A DNA stretch of 64,000 nt from Platanthera guangdongensis (Eukaryota > Streptophyta > Magnoliopsida > Asparagales > Orchidaceae). The stretch covers positions 153,266,416 through 153,330,415 of the forward strand of contig CM077149.1 of NCBI GenBank assembly GCA_039583875.1. The letters run 5' to 3'. The notes beneath the pieces are model-generated. The model was not told where the DNA came from. It did not search any database and saw only the letters and a list, made by a program, of their open reading frames with translations. Both the position numbers and the translations under genes were made by a program. Below, in pieces: positions 23,270 to 35,323 of this stretch (the first letter of the stretch is position 1; each line of letters begins with the position of its first letter).

Positions 23270-23739
23270 TTATTATCCTAAAAGTCAGTCAAAAGTTGCT
23301 TTGTCTAGGTATCACCGCCCCCAAGGATACTTCCCGCCCTCATCGGATTTGCGATGCTACAAAACTAGCTGATCTAATTTTCAAAGCTTTATATAGATTA
23401 GATGTCACTTTGAAAAAAAAAATCATGCTCAGAACCCGAATCAAAATGGAACTGCAGAGAGTAGATCGAACTGAACCGTTCATGAATTATGTGGCTGCGG
23501 TTTGAATTTTGGAATAGTAAACAATAATGGTTTGGATGTGGTTCCTTCATTTTATTATTCGTAGTTTCGATCTATAACCTGAATCACAAAATACAAGTCT
23601 CGAGCAATTTCAAAATTTTTAAATACAATCCGAACTGGACCAAAGCATAGTTGAACAATAACTAGTGAATTATTATTAATTTATTATATAATATTTATAA
23701 TATATTTTATTATATAATAATATTTTATTATAATATTAT
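23270..23739. other. Unassigned AT-rich DNA
   Basis: After the target duplication TTATT there is a stretch with no recognisable gene and then an ATTATTATAATAT-rich tract. Confidence 0.5.
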
Positions 23740-24345
23740 AATTTTAAATATCTTGGATCGATAGTTCAAAAAAATAGAGGTATTGATAAAGATGTGACAC
23801 AGAATCCAAGCGGGTTGGTTGAAGTGGTGAGGCGCGTCAGGGATCTTATGTGATCGTAAAGTACCACTAAAACTTAAGGACAAGTTTTACTGTACTGCAA
23901 TTAGACTCGCGATGCTCTATGATTCTGAGTGTTGGGCACTGAATTGTGTACATGAGCAAAAAATGAAATTTGCGGAGATGAGAATGCTTAGGTGGATGTG
24001 TGGACACAAGAGATTGGATAAAATTAGGAATTAAAGTATCAGACATAAGACAGGAGTAGCATCAATTTCAGAGAAGATGCAAGAAGCTCATCTAAGATGG
24101 TTTGGACACGTACAAAGGAGACCATTAAAGACACTTGTTACGCGTTGTGAGAGTCTAGTCACTAAACATGTCAAACGAGGGAGGGGTAGACCAAAAAAGA
24201 CTTTGAATGAAACTATAAGAAAAGACATGATGTACTTAGGCATAGTGAGATTATGACAAAAGATTGGGCACAATGGCGACAAAGGATCCATATAGCCGAC
24301 CCCACTATAGTGGGATAAAGGCTGGAGTGTTGTTATTGTTATAAT
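23740..24345 (+). pseudogene. LINE (L1-type) ORF2 C-terminal fragment
   Basis: Conceptual reading gives AMLYDSECWALNCVHEQKMK, AEMRMLRWMCGHKRLDKIRN, HLRWFGHVQRRP and RGRGRPKKTLNETIRKDMMY, the conserved C-terminus of plant L1 ORF2 downstream of the polymerase. Frameshifts and stops are present, the polymerase domain is missing (5' truncation is usual for LINEs), and the end GTGTTGTTATTGTTATAA is the typical 3' terminus. Confidence 0.85.
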
Positions 24346-25056
24346 ATAATATTAATATTATAATATATCCTGTGTCGTCTGCCTGTGAATGTGTCGTCTA
24401 CCTGTTGTTATAGTCATGTCATCTACCTGTTCTAGTATACGGCGACTCGGTGAGCTCTTTTGGTCCTTCCTCTTAGAAGCTAGACTCCAAATTGACTCAT
24501 ATGTTACTCATCGGCTACATCTCTTCATCTTTTATCCCTCCATGCACCGTGCACTGTTCTAATAGGACGTCGAGGCATAAAAAATCCCACCGCCGCATTT
24601 TCTCAGATCTCGAACGACCACTCCAAGTCCAGTTCCCCTACAAATCTTTCACTCCCCAACGCTCTATTTCACTCCAAGTAGGCAAATGCAGCTTCATGTT
24701 TGAGATACTTCATACATCAAAGAATAAATTGTTGCACAAACGATGCGGAAAATCAAAATCAAACAACACGCAAACAATGAAGATGATGTGGAGAATCAAA
24801 ATAAAAAAACACATAAATAATGAACACGATGCAATATACGTGGTTCGGTGAGGAGTGTCTACATCCACTGGGAGGATCCTCCCATAATTATAAGAGAAAT
24901 TCGGGCACATAAAAAAAGAACAAAACACTCCTAAACCAAAATAATTTTCTATGTGAGCGGCGGGAGATTGTCTAATAGTTTGTAATTTTCGGTCCAAATG
25001 TATGCATGACGTGATTAGTGATGTTTTTAATTTTATTAACTTTTTGCACATCACTC
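24346..25056. other. Unassigned; includes a possible copia LTR fragment
   Basis: 24369-24430 has three diverged copies of GTGTCGTCTACCTGT. 24725-24900 includes ATACGTGGTTCGG and GTCTACATCCACTGGG, phrases common in plant copia LTRs, but no ends are defined. No gene seen. Confidence 0.35.
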
Positions 25057-25059
25057 TTA

Positions 25060-25190
25060 GGCTCCGTTTGGGGGGACTTATTTTCACCTGCCAAGCGGTT
25101 ACGACCGCATGTACCGGTCCTTAAATTAAGGACCGGTACATGCGGTCGTAACCGCTTGACCGGTAAAAATAAGTCCCTCCAAATGAAGCC
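25060..25190. mobile_element. Near-perfect foldback MITE, TTA target duplication
   Basis: 131 bp, starting GGCTCCGTTTGGGGGGAC and ending CTCCAAATGAAGCC. The two halves are almost exact inverted copies around the centre CCTTAAATTAAGG. TTA lies at 25057-25059 and 25191-25193, as in PIF/Harbinger (Tourist) MITEs. Confidence 0.85.
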
Positions 25191-25193
25191 TTA

Positions 25194-27480
25194 GCATGTG
25201 AACCTCTGTTTGAGAGAACACTACTATATCTATGCTATATATTTTTCAAAATCTATCAATTTAAGTGTTGCTTAAATATATATTAGAATAAATAAAGTCT
25301 CTCTCATTATTGTAGTGGTTTCTGCAAAAATAAATTAAAAGTGTTCTTTTTCCTATTCGGGCAGGTCTACAATTCAATTATGTAGTTTTTCGAACATTAC
25401 ATGCAAATAAGTGAAAATAAGCATAAAAGAATTGCAAGAAGGACTAGTAATTACGTACACACACACAAATATGAGTGACAGGCACAAGGCTCCATCTATA
25501 CGGTCAATCACGATAGTGTCTCAATTGCAATGGTGCAGGGGGGCCGTGCCTGCATGATATTATCTCGTACATGACATTGCCCCGGCGCGACGGCGCTCCC
25601 GCCGTTCGCAAACCCTTAATTAGTGTTATACTTCACTCAACGCTCATTTTTAAGGTGTCCGAGGGTTTGCTTAACTCCTTTTTTTATTGTAGTTACAGGA
25701 ATTTAGCACATTTTTAAAAATAAAAGAAATAGAATTTTCAAAAAATGATTTTTTTAATAAATAGAGGTAAAATTAGAAAGTAAATGATTAACTAAATGAC
25801 ATTTTTTCTCTTAATAATATATATATATATATATATATGCAATAATTAAATGCATGCCGACTTTGGCTATGGACATGCCGCATAATTTCAAAATGGTTAT
25901 GTGCAAGCCTAGACCTACCCTGATTTACAACTTTCTATAATTTTTTAATTTAGCTTACATTTATTCTTGAAATTGAAATGTAAATAATCAAAAATGACCA
26001 TTATTTAACATCACCCTTAATTAATTATATTTGGCTGGCCAACATGCTTACAAAGGACTCCGCCGGCCTCATCTTAATTAAGGCATGTAAATATGTAATA
26101 TCTTTATTTTCTAATAGATATATATATGTAATTATATTTATAATATTTACAATTTATATGCGAACGTGTCATTTGATGCATGCATGCACGTCGACGCCCA
26201 GCAGGAAACCAACGAACGATCCTTCTACGAACCTTCACTTTATTAACAACAATGGCAGCCATCTTCTCTGTCGCCACCAGCGTTGCGTTCAGATATGCAC
26301 GCACGCAGGCACGTGAACTGTCATTTAATTATTAATTGTACAGATTCAGTTTTTCTTGATTAATTTATTTATATGTTTGGAATCGAATTTTAATTAGTCC
26401 TGTAGTTCTCAAATATTATTTGACAAATTGAAATACTTCAAAACTATACTGTATTTTAATTCCTCTCTTGTAATTGTTTCCGTTCTGAATTAATCTGTCT
26501 ACTGAAACAAAATGTGTCACATAAATCTTACATATTTGGTTCTAATTATCATGAGAATCATATTTATATTATAAGTAAAGAAATACTTTTTACATGAAAT
26601 TTAGGGTTAATTTTTGAGCAATATAAAAAACAACAATTTTGCAACAAATTAATTCGGTATATAAAAGCATGCATGCAAATGTCTGGCCGGGTGCATGCCA
26701 GTGGTAACCCCAACGGCCCGAGAAAAACAAGTTGTTCATGATTACCTGCTGACCCGATCAATTAAACCGCCGACCTGCCAAACTGAAAGCGGGTTTTAAA
26801 TTGCACTGTCATAAATTAGACCAACAACCAATCATATATTGAATAAGGACTCAACCACTACATCAACTTACAAATTGTTATAAACATCTAAAATATAATC
26901 TATATGAAGCAAATTAACTATAACTTTTATAAAAATTAAAAATTTAAATTTACGATAAATCCCTCCTATGCCTAACTATTATAATTAATTTTTATATTAA
27001 ATATAAGTTAATATAAATTTAAATTATATATATATAAGTATCAAACATATTAATGAATTAATTTGCCGGCAGGATCAAGATTTTTCACGGGACTGCGGAA
27101 TGGACTCTCAGTAGGCCACAGCATGGCGGAGCCCATGTCTTACACGTGTAAGGTGGAAATGTAGATCAAAGTATCCAACCCGCTGCTCGCCCTCCAATTT
27201 TACAAGTGGAAATCGGACGGCTGAAATTTCTTTACATTCAGCATATCGGCATCTTCCTTTTTATTCCTAGTGTCCTACGTCCCGCCAGTACAGGGTACCC
27301 CGAAGCGGCGCGGAAAGTAATATTATACCGACCCAAAAGAAAACCTACTAAGTAATCTAGAACAGCAAAACACTGGCTAAACGACACGTGTACATCCCCT
27401 CTGATTGGGCAATGTGAAACTGGAAGCTTCTAACTGGCTTTCTTTTCTGTTCGGTGTTTGCATATTTAAACCAACCTCAG
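25194..27480. other. AT-rich intergenic DNA
   Basis: Contains TA microsatellites (about 25815-25838), CATGCATG clusters near 26175 and short spurious frames. I see no conserved protein, RNA gene or clear element ends. Confidence 0.6.
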
Positions 27481-28504
27481 CGGCAAACTTAGCTCTAATC
27501 TTACAGGCGTCCTATTCCGACAAAAGGAGCCCCTAACCTAAACTTTCAGGAAAATAACAAAACTGACACCGCTTGGTTAGCCGAGATGAGGGGGCTGCTA
27601 GCTTCTCCGAGACATGACGGATGGCAAAGAAGTAATTAACAGGAAAGCCGGGTGTAGAGGCAGGAGTCAAACGTGGTGTGAAATGTAACGACGGTACGAT
27701 TTCACGAACGAGGAAGCTTCGATCTAGCTTCCAAATGTCAGTGCCAAACCCGCATCTCAAGAAATTCTTTTCAATTTACCACTTCACAATCTACATCCAT
27801 TGCACAGATTTTATTCTGTTGAGTAAAAATTAGGTGCGCTGATCGGATTTAGAGGAGGATTCGCGAGTAAAAATCTAGCTTACAATCAGAAAAATTCAGG
27901 ATTTTAAAATAATAATGTTGCGGGTCATCAGGTCTTTTTTTCGGTCCGGAGAATCGGACCGCCTTAGCTTGGAGTTGAGTAGGGCGCACAATCAGTTAAA
28001 GAAAACCGTAGCAATGGATAAGATACGTTTTTGACGTGGAAAACCCGGAAATGGTGAAAAAACACTTGGTTGGAACTGTGTCGAGTCAAAATCCACTACC
28101 TACTTGTGGTGCTACACCTAAGCAGCGCACGACCTGCTGGTCTCGCGGGTCTGCGGCCTGGCGGCCGCGCGGGCTTAGGCGTGGTCATCTGCGCTTAGGC
28201 GTGTCGCTGGTCTGGTTGGGCTCTTTTGTACTTGGGTCGGATCGGCTCGGAAATTTCATGGTGACCCTTTCAAATGCCCCCAAATTTTTGCGAGTCATGA
28301 TCCGCGAAACGATGAGCTCGGAAATTTCTAGCATCTCCCAGAATGTTTCAGCCGTCAAAAGATCACCTATCATACTTTGCGGGATTCTGGTCAAAGATTG
28401 AGGCTTATTCGTTGCCTATTTTGAGACAGTAAAATTTGACAAAATATTTTTGCCTATTTGAACGCTTTCACTTACGGTTCCTCTCTTGAGGCCTATAAAC
28501 TAAA
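27481..28504. other. Unassigned, possibly leader of a decayed gypsy element
   Basis: A 121-codon frame at 28036-28401 has no family resemblance that I recognise. A GC-rich part (28100-28230) repeats GCGCTTAGGCGTG-like words. 28500-28504 (CTAAA) is the target duplication of the following solo LTR. Confidence 0.35.
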
Positions 28505-28680
28505 TGTTAGTGTATATTTGGACGAATAACGAGTTCGGATGCATAACGGGTCAATTTGGGTACACGGTTAACCCATACCCGTAGTAACTCATCAGAGTTT
28601 GCCTATTTATACCCACCTAGGGGCAACAGGTAGGGGATTTCACTTTGATCACCACTCGAATGCTTCGAGCAACTTCCACA
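28505..28680 (+). mobile_element. Solo LTR of the C1 copia family
   Basis: It starts TGTTAGTGTATATTTGGACG and ends GCAACTTCCACA. It is 176 bp, as in C1, and is flanked by a perfect CTAAA duplication (28500-28504, 28681-28685). It is inserted opposite in orientation to C1. No internal element remains, so it arose by LTR-LTR recombination. Confidence 0.93.
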
Positions 28681-29289
28681 CTAAAGAGGGTCATTTTGTT
28701 CTTCTCTTACGTCGTCGTAGAGATTTCCGTGCCTGCGAATTTTGATTTTGTAATTAGTTGATTTTAGCGGTCACCATGTCTCCCTCGAATGAGGTCAACG
28801 ACCTCTTCTCTCATAATGTTGCTCGGGGATGAGGAGCAAGGTGAGCGTAAGACAGTGACAACGGTAGCACCTCCTGGAGGGGTGCTGGCTTGGGGACAAC
28901 AAAAGCGGTGGCGAGCACAGAGGGCGACGGGCGCGGAGGAGCACGGGGAGGCCACCTGGATCCGAGGTCGACCGTACGAGGGGAGGGGGGTGTGGGAGGT
29001 GTACCTGCGTGTGAGCGCGTTCAGACATCTACGCGCTAGAGCATGCGTGCGTGTGGCTAGGGCCGGCCCCGTGCGTTCGGCCAAGGATGGCCTCGCGCAA
29101 GCACACGTGCACGATCCACCGCGGGGTTGCTCACGCGTGTGGGCTTGGGTGTGCTCGTTTTCCTTTGCACGGGCTTGCGTGGAGCCTTTCGCTCCGTGGT
29201 TGCTTCTGCACCGGTCTCCCGGCGCGCTGGTTTTTCTTTTCCTTCGCTTGCACTGGAGTTGACGCCCATTCTTTTTTCGCAAGTACCGA
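28681..29289. other. GC-rich unassigned segment
   Basis: Long overlapping frames on both strands reflect high GC content rather than genes. An ATG in good context at 28777 opens only a short frame. It may belong to the 5' part of the decayed gypsy ORF that follows. Confidence 0.35.
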
Positions 29290-30906
29290 AGGGCGGTGTT
29301 TTGTGGTGGTCGATGTGCCTCCCATCAACTTTGAACCTTGCCCATGTGGGCAGTTGGAGGAAATGCTTTGGTATTTTAGAGGATGTGGATATCGTAATCC
29401 CGTCCCCGTTGGAGCGCGTTCAGCGCCATCCTGCGGACTACTTCACATTTATGGAAGGATGTTTGAAGGCGGGCTACCGGATCCCTCCTACTGGGGAGGC
29501 AATCGTTGTTCTTCAATTTTGCGGCGTGCCTGTGATGTAGTTCACTTTTACGGGACTGGCAAGGATCATGGGGCTACTCCGTTTTTTTTCGGGAGCATGA
29601 CTTTCGGATGTCGGTCTGCCTCTTTCGTGAGTGGTGCAAGGTCTATCGTGGCCCGGACAACCGAGTCAACATACAGAGTGATAAGAGGTGGTTGTCATTC
29701 GAGAACAAGATCGAGCATCGTCATGATGGGATGATGTATGGGTTCGTCAAGAACCAATGGGAACTGCATGAGACTTGGAATGATCCTCACGACCATTGCT
29801 GCCACTTGAAAGGGAAAGAGCGTGACTTTACTCCGCTACCAGGCTTCGAGGATCCGCGTGAGCTTGGTGTTGTTATTTTTAAGATTAACATGTTCATCGT
29901 TAATAAGTGACTAGTTCTAGCTGGCCTTTTGACGGATATAGAGTGGATCTGTACCGCTCCCCTGAGGCAGAACAAGAAGAGGAAGCTGGACTTTTTGCAG
30001 CATCCGGGAGAAAGTGGATCACCCTCAGCTTCCCTCAAGGTCATCATTGATGTCGCCGATGATTGTTCGGACGACCAGGTTGCTGATTTGCCTCCCATGG
30101 AGACTGAGGATGCATCAGAGGTTCGTGCGATTGTTTTGGCATCTCGCGCAGTCTCGGAGTCGTCGTTCGAGGTGGGGAGGGGGAAGAGTTGGGAGTGTTT
30201 TGCTTTCCAAGCGCTCCTTCGGAAGGTATGTCGGTTGCCCCCAATATTTTTTTCTCTTCGGCTTTGAGTTGTACATGAGAATAATTTGTGTTTTGCATTT
30301 GCAGCTTGATGAGGCTCGCGACTTCGCGCTCTTGTAGAACGGCACCCACGTATCCACGAAGGACGATTTTTTTCCCTGCGGGAAAAGTTGGTCGCATCTG
30401 AGGAGTTGCTGGCGGAGGCCTGGAGGAAGAAAGAGGTTACTTTTTGGCTGGTCAGTGTCGAGTCCCAATTGTCCTCTTCTCAGTCTGAGGTGGAGTCTTT
30501 TCGGGCCAAGTTAAGCGTTGTCGACTTTGAGATCGGGTCTCTTTGCAGGAGATTGGCCTCTGCTAATGGGACTCTTGAGGTGGCGGACAATTGTGCTGAC
30601 ACGTCGATGTTACGATAGGTCGGCAGGAGGCGGAGATTGAGTGACTGAAAATATATAACGCTCGACTGATTTCTGAGCAAGAGGAGGTCGAGGTCATCCG
30701 CGCCGCTGCGGTAGCTGAGTACCGATCTTCTCATGACTTTGAGGTGGAGCGGTCTCGTATTGCAGAGGAAGCACGCTCCGAGATTTTGACAACGGAGGTT
30801 GATCTGCTGGTAGAAGACGAGCGCGAAGCTACGTCTTCGTCCCCGAAGCTGATGGCGGTATTCGCATGTAGGCTCGGGTCTTCCAGACTCTTCTTGTGTT
30901 GGGTAA
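29290..30906 (+). pseudogene. Remnant of a gypsy-type accessory ORF with a coiled-coil tail
   Basis: A frame within 29127-29540 includes EDVDIVIPSPLERVQRHPAD and AGYRIPPTGEAIVVLQFCGV, resembling the putative gypsy-type transposon domain that plant Tat-like elements carry. A shifted frame at 29608-29910 continues with VNIQSDKRWLSFENKI. Then 30388-30618 reads as a coiled coil (SVESQLSSSQSEVESFRAKL). Several frameshifts and stops are present. It is cut at 30907 by the young LTR element. Confidence 0.5.
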
Positions 30907-30907
30907 C

Positions 30908-32181
30908 TGAAAGAGATAGATCTTAACTAAGCTGATTAGAGAAAAATCATAGCACAGAATAAAGAAAGAAGATCAAGCCACACAGAAGACACAAGGATTT
31001 TTATAGTGGTTCCCCAAATCTGGGTAGTCCACTCTTCTACCACCCTGGTAGGAATCCACTGCAGGATGAGTTGATCAGGTGTCCTGGGCACCAATGAGCT
31101 TTTGATAAGGTGCTCAAAAACCAAACCTCAAGTCTTTTGATAAGGAGACTTGCAACCAGAAATGACTTTTGAAGGGAGTCACAACCCTTTACAGGAGAGG
31201 GAAAAGGGGTGATGGTATCTTCTCTGTCAACAATCAGAGAGAAGATTTGAGTGGAAAGATGTTAGCAGCTTGCTCCCCCTGAGATCTTGAATGGATCAGG
31301 AATACTGGAGCACTGCTTCAGGGTGATAGGCCTTCAATCTTCAGGCCTGGACCAGTGATGCTTCAGGAACTTCTGACAGATAGAGTTTTGTTGTCCTTGA
31401 AGTTGTCCTGTAGGAATGAGGAAGAAGAAGACTCTTGATATGAATGGATGTTCTTCTTCTTGATATTGTTATCTCCTCTGGTCTAGGGCTTCTAGTTGTT
31501 GTTCAAGTGATATTGCCCTTTCTATTGTGTTACTGTACTTGTTTTTCTCTTTCTCTATATTATCTCTGTATGTTTGCTCTGTCTATATATCTGTATATGA
31601 AATCTGTAGATTTTATGGCTGAAGAAGCATTCCCAAGAGTAGAATATGCTTTGGAAATTGATCTATAATTAATCCAACTGTAACTGTCCATTTGAACGGC
31701 TATTTTCACTGGGAATGTTGACTGTAATTAATCCCCAATTAATTCTGCCAACTGTTACTGATTCCACAGAAATCGTCGATCAGAAAGTTCGTCGAGTCAA
31801 TCAATCGTCGAGCTGAGATGCAAGATCGTCGACCTGAGAATCTGTCTGCAAACGTCGACCTGAGTTCGACGTTCGTCGAACTTAGCTGGATTCGTCGAGC
31901 TGAATATCTTGTCTGCATTCGTCGATCGGAGCTTGCAGTTCGTCGAGCTCAGAATTCGTCGAGCGGAGATCTCCGTTCGTCGAACTACGTTCGACGATCG
32001 TCGATCTGATTTTCTGCCTTTGTCTTGACTGCATTTCTTTCACTTCTTTTCTGCAAAGCTGGAGAGTCCTTCTGAATGACCTGTCCTGGAACTAATCCTA
32101 TGACCCATGAATATACATGTTGGGTCAATCTAAACAAGCATAATAGTGATCTTTGCCCAAATCCAAATTGGGGTTCCAACA
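30908..32181 (-). repeat. 3' LTR of the young element
   Basis: 1274 bp, TG...CA, nearly identical to 33469-34741. It carries the TCGTCGA/TCGACGA dyad array at about 31765-32005, near its 5' end when read on the - strand. Confidence 0.93.
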
Positions 32182-32509
32182 ATCTCCCCCTATTTGGGTA
32201 AAGACACTATTTACATCCAAAACAAAAAGAAATACAATTAAATACAATTACAAATAATCTCCCCCTAAATCTGGATCAAGAAAAACTGTTGTTGCTGTTG
32301 ATGATTCTTGTCCAAATCTGCATAATTATGGCTTGTTGTTTGTTGCTGCTGCTAGAACTTCTGTAGTTGCATTTAGAGGCATCTCCCCCTATTTTGCATA
32401 ACCATTATTCAACCAATCTCCCACTCATTACATTTCTTTGCCCAAATCTGACAGCCACTGATATAGCCTGTATGTTTGCTGGACTGAATTCTTTTCCTGC
32501 AAGAACATG

Positions 32510-33358
32510 TTAGGAGCTCTGGACCCAGAAAACCTTGGGTCCTGGTTCTCTTTTATAATAGTCAGAAATAAAAGAACATTCAGGAAGATTGTTTGTTGGT
32601 TTAAAGTTTTTGTCCTGAAATTTTGCGTTCGACGATTTTGAGTGAGTTCGTCGAGCAGAGTTCGACGAACGGCAATGACTTCGTCGACCACACAATCTAA
32701 TCCAGTTAAAGATAAATTCTCTGTTCAGAGATCGTCGAGCGCCGTTCGACGAATTGAGTTGATTTCGTCGAGCTCCGTTCGACGAATTATGTTGAACAGA
32801 AATTTTGTTGAGATTTTCAAATATTTCTGGTGTAAAATCAAGGGTAGTTATTACCAGTTCTTCTTCTAATTCTGCTTCAGAGTTTGATTCTTCTTTAGAA
32901 GTGCTGCAAGAGGCATTGATGGCCATGAGGCAGAATTCTCTTGCTTTTAACTCTTCTTCATCTACAGATGTGCTGGGTGAATCATCAAATATACACCTGT
33001 TGTCAGCTTCTAGATTGCTTTCTTTAGCTGATCCTGCAGCCATTGCTGTGAGTGTATCCCACATTTCTTTTGCAGATGAACATTCAGCAATATCTTCAAA
33101 AATGTCATCAGACATTGATTGTGCTAGAATGTTCATTGCTTGAGCATCAGCAATCTTTAGTCTTTTCTGGGCATCTGTCCATTGAGGAGAAGGAACAACA
33201 TTTGAACTTGTTGTTTAAGCTGGACCTGATAAGATGGAATTGAAAATACATTCATCAATGGAGTTCATGTAAAACCTAATCCTTGTCTTCCATAGTGCAA
33301 GCAAGTTTAGATTGCACATAGGGAGTCTGGTGCTTGAAATCTCTTCCATTTGTGCCAT
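32510..33358 (-). pseudogene. gag of the young element, with stop codons
   Basis: From the ATG at 33358 (- strand) the frame gives LLALWKTRIRFYMNSIDECI and FNSILSGP, like the copia gag N-terminus. A stop follows, and the same frame continues with WTDAQKRLKIADAQAMNILA and SAKEMWDTL, the UBN2-type gag core. Downstream (about 32620-32800) the dyad repeat is inside the frame and is translated as repeated SSNGARR. No zinc knuckle or protease follows. Confidence 0.75.
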
Positions 33359-33455
33359 GATAAACTCAAAAGATTTTTAAGATCTACCAAAGGATCTTTT
33401 GGTTCAGGTGTTAGCCTGTACAACCACCAAGGTGTGGTATGTTTAACCAACCTCC

Positions 33456-33466
33456 CTCTGATACCA
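33456..33466 (-). promoter_or_regulatory. Primer-binding site of the young element
   Basis: CTCTGATACCA on + is TGGTATCAGAG on -, two bases from the 5' LTR. It matches the initiator tRNA-Met. Confidence 0.85.
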
Positions 33467-33468
33467 AT

Positions 33469-34741
33469 TGAAAGAGATAGATCTTAACTAAGCTGATTAG
33501 AGAAAAATCATAGCACAGAATAAAGAAAGAAGATCAAGCCACACAGAAGACACAAGGATTTTTATAGTGGTTCCCAAATCTGGGTAGTCCACTCTTCTAC
33601 CACCCTGGTAGGAATCCACTGCAGGATGAGTTGATCAGGTGTCCTGGGCACCAATGAGCTTTTGATAAGGTGCTCAAAAACCAAACCTCAAGTCTTTTGA
33701 TAAGGAGACTTGCAACCAGAAATGACTTTTGAAGGGAGTCACAACCCTTTACAGGAGAGGGAAAAGGGGTGATGGTATCTTCTCTGTCAACAATCAGAGA
33801 GAAGATTTGAGTGGAAAGATGTTAGCAGCTTGCTCCCCCTGAGATCTTGAATGGATCAGGAATACTGGAGCACTGCTTCAGGGTGATAGGCCTTCAATCT
33901 TCAGGCCTGGACCAGTGATGCTTCAGGAACTTCTGACAGATAGAGTTTTGTTGTCCTTGAAGTTGTCCTGTAGGAATGAGGAAGAAGAAGACTCTTGATA
34001 TGAATGGATGTTCTTCTTCTTGATATTGTTATCTCCTCTGATCTAGGGCTTCTAGTTGTTGTTCAAGTGATATTGCCCTTTCTATTGTGTTACTGTACTT
34101 GTTTTTCTCTTTCTCTATATTATCTCTGTATGTTTGCTCTGTCTATATATCTGTATATGAAATCTGTAGATTTTATGGCTGAAGAAGCATTCCCAAGAGT
34201 AGAATATGCTTTGGAAATTGATCTATAATTAATCCAACTATAACTGTCCATTTGAACGGCTATTTTCACTGGGAATGTTGACTGTAATTAATCCCCAATT
34301 AATTCTGCCAACTGTTACTGATTCCACAGAAATCGTCGATCAGAAAGTTCGTCGAGTCAATCAATCGTCGAGCTGAGATGCAAGATCGTCGACCTGAGAA
34401 TCTGTCTGCAAACGTCGACCTGAGTTCGACGTTCGTCGAACTTAGCTGGATTCGTCGAGCTGAATATCTTGTCTGCATTCGTCGATCGGAGCTTGCAGTT
34501 CGTCGAGCTCAGAATTCGTCGAGCGGAGATCTCCGTTCGTCGAACTACGTTCGACGATCGTCGATCTGATTTTCTGCCTTTGTCTTGACTGCATTTCTTT
34601 CACTTCTTTTCTGCAAAGCTGGAGAGTCCTTCTGAATGACCTGTCCTGGAACTAATCCTATGACCCATGAATATACATGTTGGGTCAATCTAAACAAGCA
34701 TAATAGTGATCTTTGCCCAAATCCAAATTGGGGTTCCAACA
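33469..34741 (-). repeat. 5' LTR of the young element
   Basis: 1273 bp, starting (- strand) TGTTGGAACCCC and ending CTATCTCTTTCA. Dyad array at about 34325-34565. Confidence 0.93.
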
Positions 34742-34746
34742 GTAAC

Positions 34747-35323
34747 AGAGAGGATTTGGAAGGGTGAGCCAGCAATGGTCCCGACCTCGCCGACCACTTT
34801 CCTGCCCTCCTGCGCTCCTTGGCGTAGAGGGGACTAATCTCGTCCTGGCTGGTACGGCTGGGGCTGACGGGGTGCTTGATTTTGCAAGTACCTCCCCAGA
34901 TGCCTCTACCGGATGAGGCGCTCGATCTCTTCCTTGAGCCATGTGCAGTCCTTCCTGTTATGCCCATTCCCCCGGTGAAACTTGCAGTACTGTGTTTGGT
35001 CCCCTCAATTCAGTGGCAGCGTCTTCGGATGTTGTAGCATGCTGAAGTCATGGATGTCCATGAGTACCTGCGTTCGAGCCGTATTTAGCGGGGTGAATTC
35101 TCGGTGTCAGTGGTTTCCTTGGTCCTAGCAAGAAGTACTACGACGATCGTCGTTCCAGCAGTGCGTTGGAGGCACGGGTTCCGCTCCCTCTTCCGCTTGG
35201 AAGAACCATCAAATTGCTGGCGATGGGCTTTGATGGCCTCGTCGGCCGCAATTTGTGTCTCGACCGGGTGCACGAGATCGGAGTAACTGGGGATTGTTTT
35301 CCTCATCAGAGCAGAATAAAATC
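34747..35323 (-). pseudogene. Fragment of a Tat-like gypsy gag
   Basis: The - strand reads KFHRGNGHNRKDCTWLKEEI (a CHHC-type zinc knuckle followed by the LKEEIERLI motif of Tat-like gag) and, further 5', FYSALMRKTIPSYSDLVHPV. Frames are broken. It ends abruptly at 35323, where an LTR-like TGTAACACC sequence starts. Confidence 0.55.

Larger units (their letters stand above)
30908..34741 (-). mobile_element. Very young, pol-less LTR retrotransposon (copia-type)
   Basis: Two 1.27-kb LTRs flank 1287 bp of internal DNA. The target duplication GTAAC is perfect (30903-30907, 34742-34746). On the - strand the 5' LTR is 33469-34741, followed by AT and TGGTATCAGAG (PBS). The internal part has a broken gag only and ends with the purine tract AAATAGGGGGAGAT before the 3' LTR (30908-32181). 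I could find only about three differences between the LTRs (a C indel near 31012, G/A near 31480, G/A near 31680). It is non-autonomous: protease, integrase and RT are absent. Confidence 0.93.

Noticed and set aside
28036..28401. 121-codon frame
   Set aside because: No family resemblance and no gene structure around it. Kept as unassigned.
28764..29328. Long overlapping frames on both strands in GC-rich DNA
   Set aside because: All frames are open through composition. No conserved motif, and only the frame from about 29290 resembles a known gypsy ORF.
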